This document shows positions 1 through 10,531 of a DNA stretch of 64,000 nt, in pieces (position 1 is the stretch's first letter; each line of letters begins with the position of its first letter). The translations under genes were made by a program, and so were the position numbers. The stretch lies in contig JAPLQI010000045.1 of NCBI GenBank assembly GCA_026399755.1, positions 1 through 64,000 of the forward strand, written 5' to 3'. This DNA is from Pseudomonadota bacterium. GTDB lineage: Bacteria; Pseudomonadota; Gammaproteobacteria; Burkholderiales; Chitinibacteraceae. Below the pieces are notes generated by a model, which was given only the letters and a program-made list of their open reading frames with translations, was not told where the DNA came from and did not search any database.

Positions 1-369
1 CATGCCCGCTTTAGTGATTGGTTTCCTAGCCCCAAGCGTGTCATTCCCTATTTGCAAGCCATGCGCCGTGGCGAGCATCCGCGTTTTCTTGGCCATAACC
101 CAGCTGGAGCCGTGATGATGCTGTTTTTATTGATCATGGTCCTAGCGATGGGAGGCACGGGTTATATGATGGGAACAGACGCTTTTTTTGGTGAAGAATG
201 GCTAGAAGAGCTGCATGAGATATTGGCTTACACTTTATTAAGCGGCGTAGGATTACATATTGCTGCGGCGCTTTTAGAAAGCTGGCGGCATAAGGAAAAC
301 CTGCCTGCTGCCATGGTACACGGCTATAAACGAGCAGAAATTCCCGTCATAAAAAAGGAACTCAGCTGA
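1..369 (+). CDS. Cytochrome b561-family protein, 5'-truncated by the window edge
   Basis: Frame is open from base 1 (HARFSDWFPSPKRVIPYLQAMRRGEHPRFLGHNPAGA...); His-containing TM segments typical of Ni/Fe-hydrogenase/b561 cytochromes. Confidence 0.8.
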   Translation, partial: HARFSDWFPSPKRVIPYLQAMRRGEHPRFLGHNPAGAVMMLFLLIMVLAMGGTGYMMGTDAFFGEEWLEELHEILAYTLLSGVGLHIAAALLESWRHKENLPAAMVHGYKRAEIPVIKKELS

Positions 370-405
370 AGTCCCTTTTTAAAACACGCCTTATAAAGGA
401 TCTCC

Positions 406-1071
406 ATGCGCTTACTACTGGTTGAAGACGATGCCCTCCTCGGTGATGGTATTGCCGAGGGCTTAACTGACGCAGGCTTTGTAGTCGACTGGTTAAAAGA
501 TGGCGAATCGGCAAGATTGGCGCTAATGACCGAGCATAGCTTTGATGGTGTAGTGCTCGATATCGGCCTGCCGCGTATGGATGGCTTACAGCTTTTGGCG
601 TGGATACGCCGTGAGCGCGGTCATCTGCCGGTGCTGCTGCTCACGGCCAGAGACAGCATAGAAGATCGCATCAAGGGCCTTGATGCAGGCGCGGATGATT
701 ATCTGATCAAGCCCTTTGCCCTAGGCGAGCTTTGCGCACGGGTACGGGCATTGGTGCGCCGAGGTAAAGGTAAACATGATGGTGAGCTGTGCTGGCAGGA
801 TCTGGTGCTCGATCCTGCTCATCAATCAGTGCGACAAGCAGACCAGATGCTCAACCTGACTGCGATGGAATACCGCCTGCTGCATCTGTTAATGGCGAAT
901 CATCCGCATTATTTATCGCGTCCTCAGCTCGAAGAAAAGCTTTACGGCTGGCAGCAGGATATTGAAAGCAACACTCTGGACGTGCATCTCTCGCATTTAC
1001 GCAAAAAGCTACACAATGTGGTGATCCGAAATGCCCGTAATCTGGGCTGGCGTTTGGAAGAAAAAGAATGA
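406..1071 (+). CDS. OmpR/QseB-like two-component response regulator
   Basis: MRLLLVEDDALLGDGI receiver with DIGLPRMDGL phospho-Asp motif, winged-helix C-terminus; overlaps the downstream kinase by 4 bp. Confidence 0.95.
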   Translation: MRLLLVEDDALLGDGIAEGLTDAGFVVDWLKDGESARLALMTEHSFDGVVLDIGLPRMDGLQLLAWIRRERGHLPVLLLTARDSIEDRIKGLDAGADDYLIKPFALGELCARVRALVRRGKGKHDGELCWQDLVLDPAHQSVRQADQMLNLTAMEYRLLHLLMANHPHYLSRPQLEEKLYGWQQDIESNTLDVHLSHLRKKLHNVVIRNARNLGWRLEEKE

Positions 1072-2393
1072 GACGTTGGCTACAAAGCGCATCGCTCGCC
1101 ACAAGACTAACGCTACTGGTGCTGTTACTCACTTCGCTCACCTGGGCCGCATTCAGCGCTGTTTTGCTTTATGAAACCCACGATGAAGTCAGCGAGCTAC
1201 TAGATAAACAGCTTTATGTTTATACCGACCTACTCTGGCAAAGCTTGGGGGATGACGATGACTTACAATTTAATAAAAACCGTCAGAAACCCGATCACCT
1301 GCCCCGTGTGGCATTTAGCCTATACAGCAGCCATGGCAAGCTGCTCCTCTCCAGCAACGAACACGCGTTGCCTTTTCAGCAAGAACTCGAAGAAAAAACC
1401 CGCACCATTCAGCTCGATGGCAATCACTGGGAAATTGCTGTTCGCCAAGATAATGAGCGGCAGCTTATCGTCGGTGAACCACATCAAAAGCGCGACAAGC
1501 TGATTGATGAAATCGTTGCCTATGTGGGCATGACAGCAGGGCTAGCCTTAGCTATTTTATTGCCGCTCCTCCTGCTAGCCATTAGGCATGGCCTCATGCC
1601 GCTAAAAGCCGTCGATGCCGAGCTAGCCCGCCGCGCCCCCGATAATCTAGAAGCGCTCACATTAGCCGTACCTAGCGAAATTGCGCCGCTGCGTGATCGG
1701 CTCAATACGCTGTTTGCTCAAGTAAGCGCCACCTTAGAAAAAGAGCGGCGCTTTACCGCCGATGCGGCCCATGAGCTACGCACGCCACTGGCCGGATTAC
1801 GCGTGCAAATCGAGTTAGCCCAAAGTAGCCCGCGCCCCGAAGCGCGCGAAAAAGCACTGAAGCAAGCCCTACTCGGCGTAGATAGGGGCACGCATTTGGT
1901 GGGGCAATTACTTGAATTAGCCCGCTTAGACTTTGCCGCCATTCACACCAATCAAAAAGTCGATATCGTGCAGCTGGCCGAGCACGCCTTACAAGATGCA
2001 GGGCTGGCCCCCGAATGCTTGCTCACAGAAAACATCACCACTTGGCATGGGCACTCAGGATTGTTGGTGCTGCTCTTACGCAATCTGCTCGATAATGCCA
2101 AACGCTATGCCGGTGAAAATGCGGTCATCACGATTAAGATCAATCAAAACTCCATATGCATTAGTGATAATGGCCCCGGCGTTCCACCAGAGGTATTGGA
2201 GCGCTTAGGTGAGCGCTTTTATCGCCCGTTGGGCCAAAGCCAAACCGGTGCAGGGCTAGGTTTATCCATCGTAAATAGAATTGCCGAATTACACCAAGCC
2301 AGCATCAGCCTCGCCAGTGATCAGGGTTTTCAAGTCACAATCTGTCAGGGAAGTATTGGCCCGCCTAGCAAAACCAAACCGGCGCAGGGCTAG
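1068..2393 (+). CDS. Sensor histidine kinase (QseC-like) with aberrant C-terminus
   Basis: DAAHELRTPLAGL H-box, NLLDNAKRYA N-box, GAGLGLSIV G-box; the C-terminus runs into a 134-bp-offset duplication of its own 3' end. Confidence 0.93.
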   Translation: MRRWLQSASLATRLTLLVLLLTSLTWAAFSAVLLYETHDEVSELLDKQLYVYTDLLWQSLGDDDDLQFNKNRQKPDHLPRVAFSLYSSHGKLLLSSNEHALPFQQELEEKTRTIQLDGNHWEIAVRQDNERQLIVGEPHQKRDKLIDEIVAYVGMTAGLALAILLPLLLLAIRHGLMPLKAVDAELARRAPDNLEALTLAVPSEIAPLRDRLNTLFAQVSATLEKERRFTADAAHELRTPLAGLRVQIELAQSSPRPEAREKALKQALLGVDRGTHLVGQLLELARLDFAAIHTNQKVDIVQLAEHALQDAGLAPECLLTENITTWHGHSGLLVLLLRNLLDNAKRYAGENAVITIKINQNSICISDNGPGVPPEVLERLGERFYRPLGQSQTGAGLGLSIVNRIAELHQASISLASDQGFQVTICQGSIGPPSKTKPAQG

Positions 2394-2491
2394 GTTTATC
2401 CATTGTGTAGAGAGAGGCCGAATTACATCAAGCATCTGTCACACTCACTAGCGATCATGGTTTTCAAGTCACAATACGTCAGGAAAAATAA
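2375..2491 (+). repeat. Degenerate second copy of the histidine kinase 3' end
   Basis: CAAACCGGYGCAGGGCTAGGTTTATCCATYGT and TTTTCAAGTCACAAT repeated at 2241-2350 and 2375-2484 (offset 134). Copy 2 reads GAGLGLSIV*REAELHQASVTLTSDHGFQVTIRQEK* and ends directly at the CDF start codon. Confidence 0.9.
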
Positions 2492-3469
2492 ATGCCGCAT
2501 CAACACGAACACCCGCACGATCTGCCCGGAGGACATAACGAGCACCATGATCACACCTTTGATCATGCGCATCACCACCATAATCACGGCAAGCCCAGCT
2601 CGCAAAAAAGGCTGTTGCTGGCGCTGATTATCACCGGTGGCTTTGGCATTGTGGAGTTGGTTGGCGGTGTAATGACCGGCTCGCTGGCGCTGATTTCAGA
2701 TGCGGGCCATATGTTTACCGATGCCGCAGCGCTGCTCTTAGCGCTCATTGCTAATCTGATCGGCCAGCGGCCCGCCAATGCAGACAACTCCTATGGCTAT
2801 GCTCGGGCAGAAGTCATAGGCGCACTGATCAATAGCCTAGTCATGATTGCTCTGGTGGTATGGATTGTGGTGGAAGCGGTAAGTCGCTTAATGGATCCTC
2901 AGCCTGTAAACGGCATGGGCGTGATGATTATTGCGGTGATTGGCTTGGTCGTGAATATCATTTCTGCTTGGCAGCTATCACACGATCACGACAATCTAAA
3001 TAGCCGTGCGGCGATGATCCATGTGCTGGGCGATTTGCTAGGATCGGTTGCGGCGATTACCGCAGGTGCCGTCATTTACTTTACCGGCTGGCAAGCAATT
3101 GATCCGATTTTATCGGTTGTGGTATCCATGCTGATTTTGCGCTCAACTTGGAATCTGCTCCGCCAAGCTACCCATGTGCTTATGGAAGGCGTGCCGCAAC
3201 ATTTAAATCTGGAAGAAATTGGTACGGCTTTGGCTTCTGAAAAAGGCGTGATAGAAGTCAATGATTTGCATATCTGGAATATATCAGGTGGCAAAGTGGC
3301 GCTATCGGCGCATATTGTGATCGAAAAGCCAGAAACATGGCCCTTGCAGCTACAACACATCAATCATATGCTGGGCGAGCGTTACGGCATCCAACATATT
3401 ACCTTGCAGGCCACATGGTTTAGTATTCGTCCCACGCGTAGTATTCCTATTCGCCGGATTCCACACTGA
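2492..3469 (+). CDS. Cation diffusion facilitator family transporter (CzcD/ZitB-like)
   Basis: His-rich N-terminus (MPHQHEHPHDLPGGHNEHHDHTFDHAHHHHNH), LALISDAGHMFTDAAAL, HVLGDLLGS. Confidence 0.93.
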   Translation: MPHQHEHPHDLPGGHNEHHDHTFDHAHHHHNHGKPSSQKRLLLALIITGGFGIVELVGGVMTGSLALISDAGHMFTDAAALLLALIANLIGQRPANADNSYGYARAEVIGALINSLVMIALVVWIVVEAVSRLMDPQPVNGMGVMIIAVIGLVVNIISAWQLSHDHDNLNSRAAMIHVLGDLLGSVAAITAGAVIYFTGWQAIDPILSVVVSMLILRSTWNLLRQATHVLMEGVPQHLNLEEIGTALASEKGVIEVNDLHIWNISGGKVALSAHIVIEKPETWPLQLQHINHMLGERYGIQHITLQATWFSIRPTRSIPIRRIPH

Positions 3470-3500
3470 CAAGCAGACAAACAATATTTTCAGGATAAAT

Positions 3501-4058
3501 ATGCAACGTTTATTTCTCATTACCCTCATTGCCTTGCCTTGCCTTGCCAACGCATCCGAATACAGCAACAACGCCCCGCCAGGTGTAGAGCGCGATAGTG
3601 GAACAACTTTTTCACGTTTACTAAAAGACACGCCACTGCCTGCGCCAGAGGAAAAAGAATTCACCAAGCCAGATCCTAAAAAACTCGAGAAATGGCAGGA
3701 ATTTATCGCCAATTACGATTCCAGAATGAATAAATTTGAAGTCGCGCTGGATGGCATTGTTGTAGGCCAAGACGACATTATTCGCTATGCCGTAGCCGTG
3801 ACCAGCAAGGGCAGCAAAGTAAGAAATGTCAGCTTTGAAGGCATTGACTGCAAAACAAAACAATACCGCAGCTATGCCTATTTAAGCGGCGATCAATGGC
3901 AAAACCTCAACCGCCCTTGGGAGCTTATCTTTAAAGATAAACGCAATGGCTATCAATACAAATTAGCCAAAGAGTTTTGCTGGGGAGGCTCGCCATCCAC
4001 GGTGGAGAAAATCGCCGATTCAATGACCTCGAACGAGCCACTGAAAATTGTTCGGTAA
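3501..4058 (+). CDS. CNP1-like family exported protein
   Basis: Signal peptide MQRLFLITLIALPCLANA; RYAVAVTSKGSKVRNVSFEGIDC...KEFCWGG resembles CNP1-like proteins of betaproteobacteria. Confidence 0.7.
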   Translation: MQRLFLITLIALPCLANASEYSNNAPPGVERDSGTTFSRLLKDTPLPAPEEKEFTKPDPKKLEKWQEFIANYDSRMNKFEVALDGIVVGQDDIIRYAVAVTSKGSKVRNVSFEGIDCKTKQYRSYAYLSGDQWQNLNRPWELIFKDKRNGYQYKLAKEFCWGGSPSTVEKIADSMTSNEPLKIVR

Positions 4059-4077
4059 AACACAGATGTAATAGAAG

Positions 4078-4102
4078 CTGGGCAAAGCACACCTTTGCCC
4101 AG
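4078..4102. terminator. Hairpin between convergent CNP1-like gene and proB
   Basis: CTGGGCAAAG-cacac-CTTTGCCCAG perfect 10-bp stem between convergent genes. Confidence 0.6.
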
Positions 4103-4110
4103 TCCATAAA

Positions 4111-5244
4111 CTACACGCCCATCAATACCATATTATCGCGATGAATCAGCTCTGATTCATCGATATAGCCCAAGGCAGCTTCGATCTGCCCTGTGGGTAA
4201 ACGCATAATTCGGCGGGTTTCGGCGGCGCTGTAGTTCGCTAAGCCTCTGGCAATTTCTAGCCCACTTGAATCCACACAGCTCACCACATCACCACGCAAG
4301 AAATCGCCCAAGGCCTCTTTTACGCCTATCGGTAGCAGGCTAGAGCCCTGTAAACGCAGTGCCCTTACCGCGCCAGCATCCAGCACCACGCTACCTTTAA
4401 GCTGCAGATGATCGGCAATCCATTGTTTTTTGGCGGCGAGCGGCGTTGATTGTGCGGTTAGCTGAGTACCAATCCGCTCACCTCGGGCGAGGCGTGCTAA
4501 TACATCATGCTCACGACCACTGGCGATCACAGTTGATGCACCGCTTCTGGCTGCACGCTTAGCAGCAATAATCTTGGTATACATGCCGCCAGTCCCCACA
4601 CTAGAGCCTGCACCTCCGGCCATATCTTCTAGGCTGGCGTCTCCTGCTTCAGCTTCTTCGACCAGCTTGGCATCAGGGTTAGAACGCGGGTCAGCGGTAT
4701 ACAGGCCGGTTTGGTCCGTCAGGATAATCAGCGCATCACCCTCGATCAAATTGGTCACCAAAGCGCCAAGGGTATCGTTATCGCCAAATTTAATTTCGGC
4801 GGTCACCACCGTATCGTTTTCATTAATGATGGGAATCACGCCCAGATTCAGCAGCGTCATTAGGGTAGAGCGGGCATTGAGATAGCGGGTGCGATCGGCC
4901 AAATCTTCGTGCGTAAGTAAAATTTGTGCCGTTTTTAAACCGTAGGCGCGAAAAGCGCTCTCATAGGCTTGGCAGAGTCCCATTTGCCCAACGGCAGCGG
5001 CGGCTTGTTTTTCGTGTACCGACGTCGGTTTTTGCGACCAGCCCAAACGCGCCACACCCTCGGCAATTGCGCCAGATGAGACCAGCACCACCTGTTTGCC
5101 CATTTTCGAGACTTCGGCAATTTCCTGCGCCCAGCGCAAAAGAGCGGCGTGATCTAAACCACGGCCTTCATTGGTAACCAAGCTAGAGCCAACTTTCACC
5201 ACAATACGGTGCGCGGCGTGAATAATGCTCTGCGACATAGCCAT
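4111..5244 (-). CDS. proB: Glutamate 5-kinase
   Basis: [49 protein letters not shown] and C-terminal PUA domain. Confidence 0.97.
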   Translation of the reverse strand: MAMSQSIIHAAHRIVVKVGSSLVTNEGRGLDHAALLRWAQEIAEVSKMGKQVVLVSSGAIAEGVARLGWSQKPTSVHEKQAAAAVGQMGLCQAYESAFRAYGLKTAQILLTHEDLADRTRYLNARSTLMTLLNLGVIPIINENDTVVTAEIKFGDNDTLGALVTNLIEGDALIILTDQTGLYTADPRSNPDAKLVEEAEAGDASLEDMAGGAGSSVGTGGMYTKIIAAKRAARSGASTVIASGREHDVLARLARGERIGTQLTAQSTPLAAKKQWIADHLQLKGSVVLDAGAVRALRLQGSSLLPIGVKEALGDFLRGDVVSCVDSSGLEIARGLANYSAAETRRIMRLPTGQIEAALGYIDESELIHRDNMVLMGV

Positions 5245-5346
5245 TTCCTTATGCGAGGATGGGCATTATACCGGTAAGGCTAGTTATCAGATTAAGCAGT
5301 ATCAAACGACTAAACCATTAACCCCATATTTAGTGAGCTTGACGCA

Positions 5347-5943
5347 ATGCGCTTTAGTAAACCCCTCCTCTTTATCGCCTGCCTCTTGCCGCTGGCTTGG
5401 ATCGTCTTTTCAACAGGGCAAGCCATTAATCCGATTGAGTATTTAACTCGGCAAACTGGTACTTGGGCGCTTAATTTTCTGCTGATCACCCTTGCCGTTA
5501 CGCCGCTACGCCGCCTGAGTGGCTATGGCAAGTTGCTGCTTTACCGCCGCATGCTGGGGCTTTATGTGTTTTTTTACGCCTTTATCCACGCGCTCACTTT
5601 CTTTGTATTCGATCACGGCTTAGACCCAGCCGCTATCTGGCACGACGTGATCAAACGCCCTTTTGTAACCGTTGGATTTTTGGCTTTTGTCTTATTGATT
5701 CCGCTGGCGGCCACCTCGAATCAAGCCGCGATCCGCAAGCTAAAGCGCCAATGGCAACGCCTGCATAAGTTGGTGTATCTGATTGCCAGCCTAGGTGTGC
5801 TGCATTATCTATGGCTGGTAAAACGAGATTTAACAACCCCGCTGATCTACGCAGCGATCTTAGGGGTGTTGTTCTTAATGCGCACGCCAATTGCAAGACG
5901 GCTTGATGGGATATTGAAGCCAAAAGGTCTGTCCAAACCCTAA
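5347..5943 (+). CDS. msrQ: Heme-binding membrane subunit MsrQ (YedZ)
   Basis: Six-TM protein with TGTWALNFLLITLAVTPLRRL and RRMLGLYVFFYAFIHALTF. Confidence 0.92.
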   Translation: MRFSKPLLFIACLLPLAWIVFSTGQAINPIEYLTRQTGTWALNFLLITLAVTPLRRLSGYGKLLLYRRMLGLYVFFYAFIHALTFFVFDHGLDPAAIWHDVIKRPFVTVGFLAFVLLIPLAATSNQAAIRKLKRQWQRLHKLVYLIASLGVLHYLWLVKRDLTTPLIYAAILGVLFLMRTPIARRLDGILKPKGLSKP

Positions 5944-6174
5944 ATCTGTAGACACAGAGAACACCGAGATAAAAAGCAGAACACCGAGAAAATCATAAAA
6001 TAAATCCGAGGTTTATTTGTCTCAAGTATTTAAACCATCATCCCCGAATGTATTTATCGGGGATCCAGTTTAAACACTGAATTCCCGCCAGAGCAGAAAT
6101 AACATCACGGAATTAATTAGTTGTTCTCGGTGTGCTCTGTGTTCTTCCCGCTCTCTGTGTCTACAGACCTTTTA
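5942..6174. repeat. Family A palindromic intergenic element with internal extra hairpin
   Basis: Ends TCTGTAGACACAGAG / CTCTGTGTCTACAGA in inverted orientation; same ends at 37808-37960 and 52548-52668. Confidence 0.8.
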
Positions 6175-6189
6175 GTTTTATTAAAACCC

Positions 6190-7413
6190 TCACCCCGGTG
6201 GAATTAAAAAGCGGGTGACGTCGATTCCCCATTTATCTGGCGATTCATGGCCGGTAATGCGGTCCGCCCCGCCTAGGCCCATGGGTTTGGATAAATCAAT
6301 TTCTACGGGCTGGATATAAGCATTGGCCTTGGTGCTAAATACAGCCTTTACCCTAGGCATTAATAAATTACCTTCGTTTTGCTCCAACACCACAGCTAAA
6401 CGGCCTGATTCCAATTTAACCAAAGAGCCCACCGGATAAATCCCGATGGTGCGCATAAAGGCTTGAACCAGCGTTGGATTAAAGTGGAATTTGCTCCATT
6501 CCCATAATTTTTTTAATCCCTCAGATGGCGGCATGCCGGTGTGATAACAGCGATCCGAGGTAATGGCATCATATACATCGACCACCGATGCCATTTGCGT
6601 TAATTGAGTAATATTTTCGCCAGGTAATTTATGCGGATAACCACTGCCATCCATACGTTCATGATGGTGCAGGGTGATTTCTAGTGGAATTTCGCCAATT
6701 GAATCGACTTGTGACAATATTTTAAAACCTTCCATAGGGTGAGAGCGCATCACATCGAACTCTGCCTCGGTTAATCGCCCCGGTTTATTCAAAATCTCAT
6801 TAGGCACCATCGTTTTACCGGTATCGTGCAATAGGCCACCAATACCCGCTTGGCGAATTAATTCCGCAGGGAAATTCATGCTTTTAGTGAAAGTCACCAT
6901 CAGCGTACAAACGCTCACCGAATGCAGAAAAGTATATTCATCTTTATCTTTAATTCCCGACAAGCCTAATAAAGCACTGCTATTACGCAAAATAGAATCA
7001 GTAATCGCCTCAACGACTTCTTCAACATCATCCATTTGAATCGCTTTACCCATACGGGCATCTTGCATCACGCTACGCACCAAATTGTGCGCTTGTTTAT
7101 GAATTCGCTTCGCACGCATCATTTCTTCAGAAGTCGAAACCTGAATCACGGGCGCAGGCGCTGCCGCCATCTGGACCATTTCAGCCTCGATCGACGCATT
7201 CACCTCCTCTACCGTAGGCGCATGCGCATAATCAAGGCCTCTATCGGTATCGATATACACCTCATGCGCGCCAGAAGCGATGATCTTTTGTAGATCTTCA
7301 TCCGTTTTAACCACGAATTGCTTACGCAAAAACGGATGATCCATCCAGTCCACATTCAGATCATGGATATACATGCCGATCTTCAGTACGTCTGTGGGGA
7401 TTTTCTTAATCAT
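6190..7413 (-). CDS. HD-GYP domain c-di-GMP phosphodiesterase with N-terminal DUF3391-like region
   Basis: GGLLHDTGKTMVPNEILNKPGRL and HHHERMDGSGYPHKL; start chosen at MIKKIPTDVLKIGMYIHDL. Confidence 0.92.
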   Translation of the reverse strand: MIKKIPTDVLKIGMYIHDLNVDWMDHPFLRKQFVVKTDEDLQKIIASGAHEVYIDTDRGLDYAHAPTVEEVNASIEAEMVQMAAAPAPVIQVSTSEEMMRAKRIHKQAHNLVRSVMQDARMGKAIQMDDVEEVVEAITDSILRNSSALLGLSGIKDKDEYTFLHSVSVCTLMVTFTKSMNFPAELIRQAGIGGLLHDTGKTMVPNEILNKPGRLTEAEFDVMRSHPMEGFKILSQVDSIGEIPLEITLHHHERMDGSGYPHKLPGENITQLTQMASVVDVYDAITSDRCYHTGMPPSEGLKKLWEWSKFHFNPTLVQAFMRTIGIYPVGSLVKLESGRLAVVLEQNEGNLLMPRVKAVFSTKANAYIQPVEIDLSKPMGLGGADRITGHESPDKWGIDVTRFLIPPG

Positions 7414-7470
7414 GGCCGTTACAATGAGAAGTTGTTCCTTCATCTTAGGACTAAGCATCACTCCTCGCCC

Positions 7471-7812
7471 ATGTACAAAGTCACTTTCATCAGCTCTATA
7501 GAACCCTACCATCTGGAAGTGCAGGCAGAAGCTAACAGCATGCTGATTTCATCTGTCAGATCGCTGGTCAGCGATGGCAAATTACAACTCGCATGGCGCT
7601 GCGGTCAGGGTACTTGCGGAGCGTGTAAAGTACGAATAGAGCATGCAGGCAGTGGCAGCATGGTGACGCTGGGCGGCAAAGAAAAAAACGTGATGATCCG
7701 CCATGCAGGGCTGGCCGCCGATTCCCCGCTCACCATCCCCGACACGCCCGAGCTAGTGCGGCTGGCTTGCCATATTCAAATCAAGAGTGATTTAACGATA
7801 TATGTTGAGTGA
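7471..7812 (+). CDS. 2Fe-2S ferredoxin domain protein
   Basis: WRCGQGTCGACKVRIEHAGS...RLACHIQIKSDL cysteine pattern; start at MYKVTFISS. Confidence 0.88.
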   Translation: MYKVTFISSIEPYHLEVQAEANSMLISSVRSLVSDGKLQLAWRCGQGTCGACKVRIEHAGSGSMVTLGGKEKNVMIRHAGLAADSPLTIPDTPELVRLACHIQIKSDLTIYVE

Positions 7813-7949
7813 TGAGGTACTGCTTTAAGACCCAAAGATCTGTAGACACAGAGAGCGGTAAGAACACTGAGAGCACAATCTAGCACTCTTACCCCCCCTC
7901 AAACCCGAACCTATCAACTTAGACAAAAACAGAAGATGTGACGTTTTTC

Positions 7950-8014
7950 GTAGGAGCGGCTTTAGCCGCGAAGGCACTGCATATAAAAACATTCGCGGCT
8001 AAAGCCGCTCCTAC
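7950..8014. repeat. REPIN-like palindrome (family F)
   Basis: Perfect 23-bp inverted repeat GTAGGAGCGGCTTTAGCCGCGAA / TTCGCGGCTAAAGCCGCTCCTAC with a 19-nt loop; each arm contains its own small palindrome. Confidence 0.9.
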
Positions 8015-8044
8015 GTTATAAATTCTTAAGTTGATAGAATTGCC

Positions 8045-8803
8045 TTAAATCGCCCCCATCCTGCGGCTAATTGCTTGCGTAGCAGCTAACAATCTTTGCA
8101 CCAGCTCGCTTTCGGCGGTGGGTTGCAAGGTGCTTGAAGATGATCCCACTACGGTGACCACGCCAATAATTTGGCTACGCGCATCAAATACAGGGGCAGA
8201 GATAGCATCTACCCCGCTGATTAATAGGCCTTGAATACTGTGCCAACCTTGGCTTTTAATCTTTGCCAATAATTGCTCTAAGGCCATCGCCTCTGCTTTT
8301 GGCAAGGCCGCTTCTTTCTGCAAAAGAAAGAACTCTTGCTCGGGCAAATGCGCGCTAAATACGAGGCCGGTTGCTGATTTAAACGCAGGCAATACCGAGC
8401 CAACTTGGGTAATCAGGCTAATCGATCTAAGTGCCTGCTCGACTTGCACCACAGTAGCGCCCTTATTGCCCCATACCGCAAAAAACACCGTTTCATTCAG
8501 CTGATCGCGCAAATTTAAAAGATAGGGCGTGGCGACTTTCAGCACGTCCATTTTACCCAGCGCAATCAGTCCTACACGTAAGGCTTCAGGGCCGAGGGCG
8601 TAATGATTACTGCTGGAATCCTGCTCGGCAAAACCAGTGGCCATCAACGCCTGCAAATAGCGGTGCACCTTGCTGGCTGGCATTTCCAGAGAATCTGCCA
8701 GATGCGTCAGCGATGTGGCTGGGGCCAGATCAGCCAAAGCTTTTAATACTTGTGCAGCCACTTCTGCCGAACCAACGCTTTGCCGCCTGTCATTTTCTGC
8801 CAT
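8045..8803 (-). CDS. IclR family transcriptional regulator
   Basis: N-terminal HTH (TSLTHLADSLEMPASKVHRYLQALMATGF) and IclR effector domain; divergent from hmgA. Confidence 0.92.
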   Translation of the reverse strand: MAENDRRQSVGSAEVAAQVLKALADLAPATSLTHLADSLEMPASKVHRYLQALMATGFAEQDSSSNHYALGPEALRVGLIALGKMDVLKVATPYLLNLRDQLNETVFFAVWGNKGATVVQVEQALRSISLITQVGSVLPAFKSATGLVFSAHLPEQEFFLLQKEAALPKAEAMALEQLLAKIKSQGWHSIQGLLISGVDAISAPVFDARSQIIGVVTVVGSSSSTLQPTAESELVQRLLAATQAISRRMGAI

Positions 8804-8873
8804 GTTTTTTTACCACTGAAATACAAGGATGGGCGTTTATAGCTTGACGAGTATTTAAAATCAAATTATGTTT

Positions 8874-8892
8874 TGCGTAAACCAATTACGCA
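8874..8892. promoter_or_regulatory. Candidate IclR operator in the iclR/hmgA intergenic region
   Basis: TGCGTAA-accaa-TTACGCA inverted repeat 20 bp upstream of the hmgA ATG. Confidence 0.5.
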
Positions 8893-8912
8893 TAACGTAA
8901 AAAGGATTCCCC

Positions 8913-10199
8913 ATGTCACACGCTACTTTGTCTTACCTATCAGGGTTTGGAAATGAATTCGCCAGTGAGGCATTGGCGGGAGCCTTGCCAGAAGGACAAA
9001 ATTCACCGCAAAAAGCCCCTTATGGCTTATACCCAGAGCAGTTTTCTACCAGTGCTTTTACTGTGCCCCGCGCCGAGCTGCGCCGTACTTGGATGTATCG
9101 CATTCTGCCATCAGCGGCACATGGCAAATTTGAGCGTTTAGAAAAACAACGACAGGGCTGTAAATTAGGAGCCATCACTCCTAACCGCCTGCGTTGGGAT
9201 CCGCTACCGATTCCTGATGCACCGACTGATTTTATCGACGGTCTGATTACGATGGCAGCCAATAGCGATGCGCCGGAAGGCATCACCATCCATCTTTACC
9301 GTGCCAATTGTTCGATGCAGCGGGCGTTTTTTAATGCCGACGGCGAAATGCTGATCATGCCCGAGCAAGGCCGTCTGCGCCTTGTTACCGAGCTGGGCAT
9401 TTTAGAAATAGAGCCCGAAGAAATTGCGGTGATTCCACGCGGCATGAAGTTCCGTGTGGAGCTGCTGGACGCCACTGCTCGCGGCTATATCAGCGAAAAT
9501 CACGGCTCGCCTTTCCGTATTCCAGACTTAGGCCCCATCGGCAGCAATGGCTTAGCCAACCCGCGCGATTTCTTAACGCCGGTTGCGGCCTACGAAGATG
9601 TGGATCAGCCGACACAGTTAGTGCAAAAATTTCAAGGTGAATTCTGGGCCACGATGCTGAGCCATTCACCCTTCAATGTGGTGGCCTGGCACGGCAATAG
9701 CGTGCCGTATAAATATGATCTGCGCCGCTTTAACACTATAGGCACCGTGAGTTACGACCATCCCGATCCTTCTATCTTTACCGTACTCACCTCGCCATCC
9801 GCCGTCACCGGCCAAGCCAATTGCGACTTTGTAATTTTCCCACCACGTTGGATGGTTGCTGAAGACACCTTCCGCCCACCTTGGTTTCATCGTAATCTTA
9901 TGAATGAGTTCATGGGCTTGGTGCGCGGCGAGTACGACGCCAAAGCCGGTGGTTTTGTGCCCGGCGGCTGCTCCTTGCATAACGTGATGAGCGCCCACGG
10001 GCCGGACGCCAGAACTTTTATCAATGCAAGCAGCGCGACATTAAAACCGCAAAAAATCGAGCGCACTATGGCGTTTATGTTTGAAACCCATGGCGTGATT
10101 CGCCCAACGCAATACGCATTGGAATGCGCACAGCTTCAAAGTAATTACGACGACTGCTGGGCAGACATGCCCAAAACATTTAATAAAAACCAGATTTAA
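8913..10199 (+). CDS. hmgA: Homogentisate 1,2-dioxygenase
   Basis: [59 protein letters not shown]. Confidence 0.97.
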   Translation: MSHATLSYLSGFGNEFASEALAGALPEGQNSPQKAPYGLYPEQFSTSAFTVPRAELRRTWMYRILPSAAHGKFERLEKQRQGCKLGAITPNRLRWDPLPIPDAPTDFIDGLITMAANSDAPEGITIHLYRANCSMQRAFFNADGEMLIMPEQGRLRLVTELGILEIEPEEIAVIPRGMKFRVELLDATARGYISENHGSPFRIPDLGPIGSNGLANPRDFLTPVAAYEDVDQPTQLVQKFQGEFWATMLSHSPFNVVAWHGNSVPYKYDLRRFNTIGTVSYDHPDPSIFTVLTSPSAVTGQANCDFVIFPPRWMVAEDTFRPPWFHRNLMNEFMGLVRGEYDAKAGGFVPGGCSLHNVMSAHGPDARTFINASSATLKPQKIERTMAFMFETHGVIRPTQYALECAQLQSNYDDCWADMPKTFNKNQI

Positions 10200-10200
10200 T

Positions 10201-10450
10201 AAAACCCGAACCTTGAACCACGGAGTAAAGGAGAACACGGAGGGCCACGGAGAAAACCAGTGTCTTTTCCTCCGTGCAACTCCACTGGAGCCGAAGTGGT
10301 TCAAAAATTTCAACTACTCAAGTGAGCTAAAAACCAAACAGACATTCACAAGAAACAAGCTAGGAACAGGAAAAAATCAATTATTTCTCTTGGTATTCTC
10401 CGTGAAACTCTGTGTCCTCCGTGTTCTCTGTGGTTCAAGATTTGGGTTTT
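10201..10450. repeat. Family B CACGGAG-rich palindromic element
   Basis: Inverted ends AAACCCGAACCTTGAACCACGGAG / CTCCGTGTTCTCTGTGGTTCAAGATTTGGGTTT. Confidence 0.85.
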
Positions 10451-10531
10451 TCACACTGCTGAGTAGTTAAGTAAGACTTATGGTTTGAGCCCATTAAATT
10501 CACAAAAAACTTAAACCCAACGGAGCCCCTC

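Noticed and set aside
10201-10450. CRISPR array suggested by repeated CACGGAG/ACACAGAG units
   Set aside because: Units are short, degenerate and arranged as inverted arms of a hairpin; no regular unique spacers and no cas genes in the window
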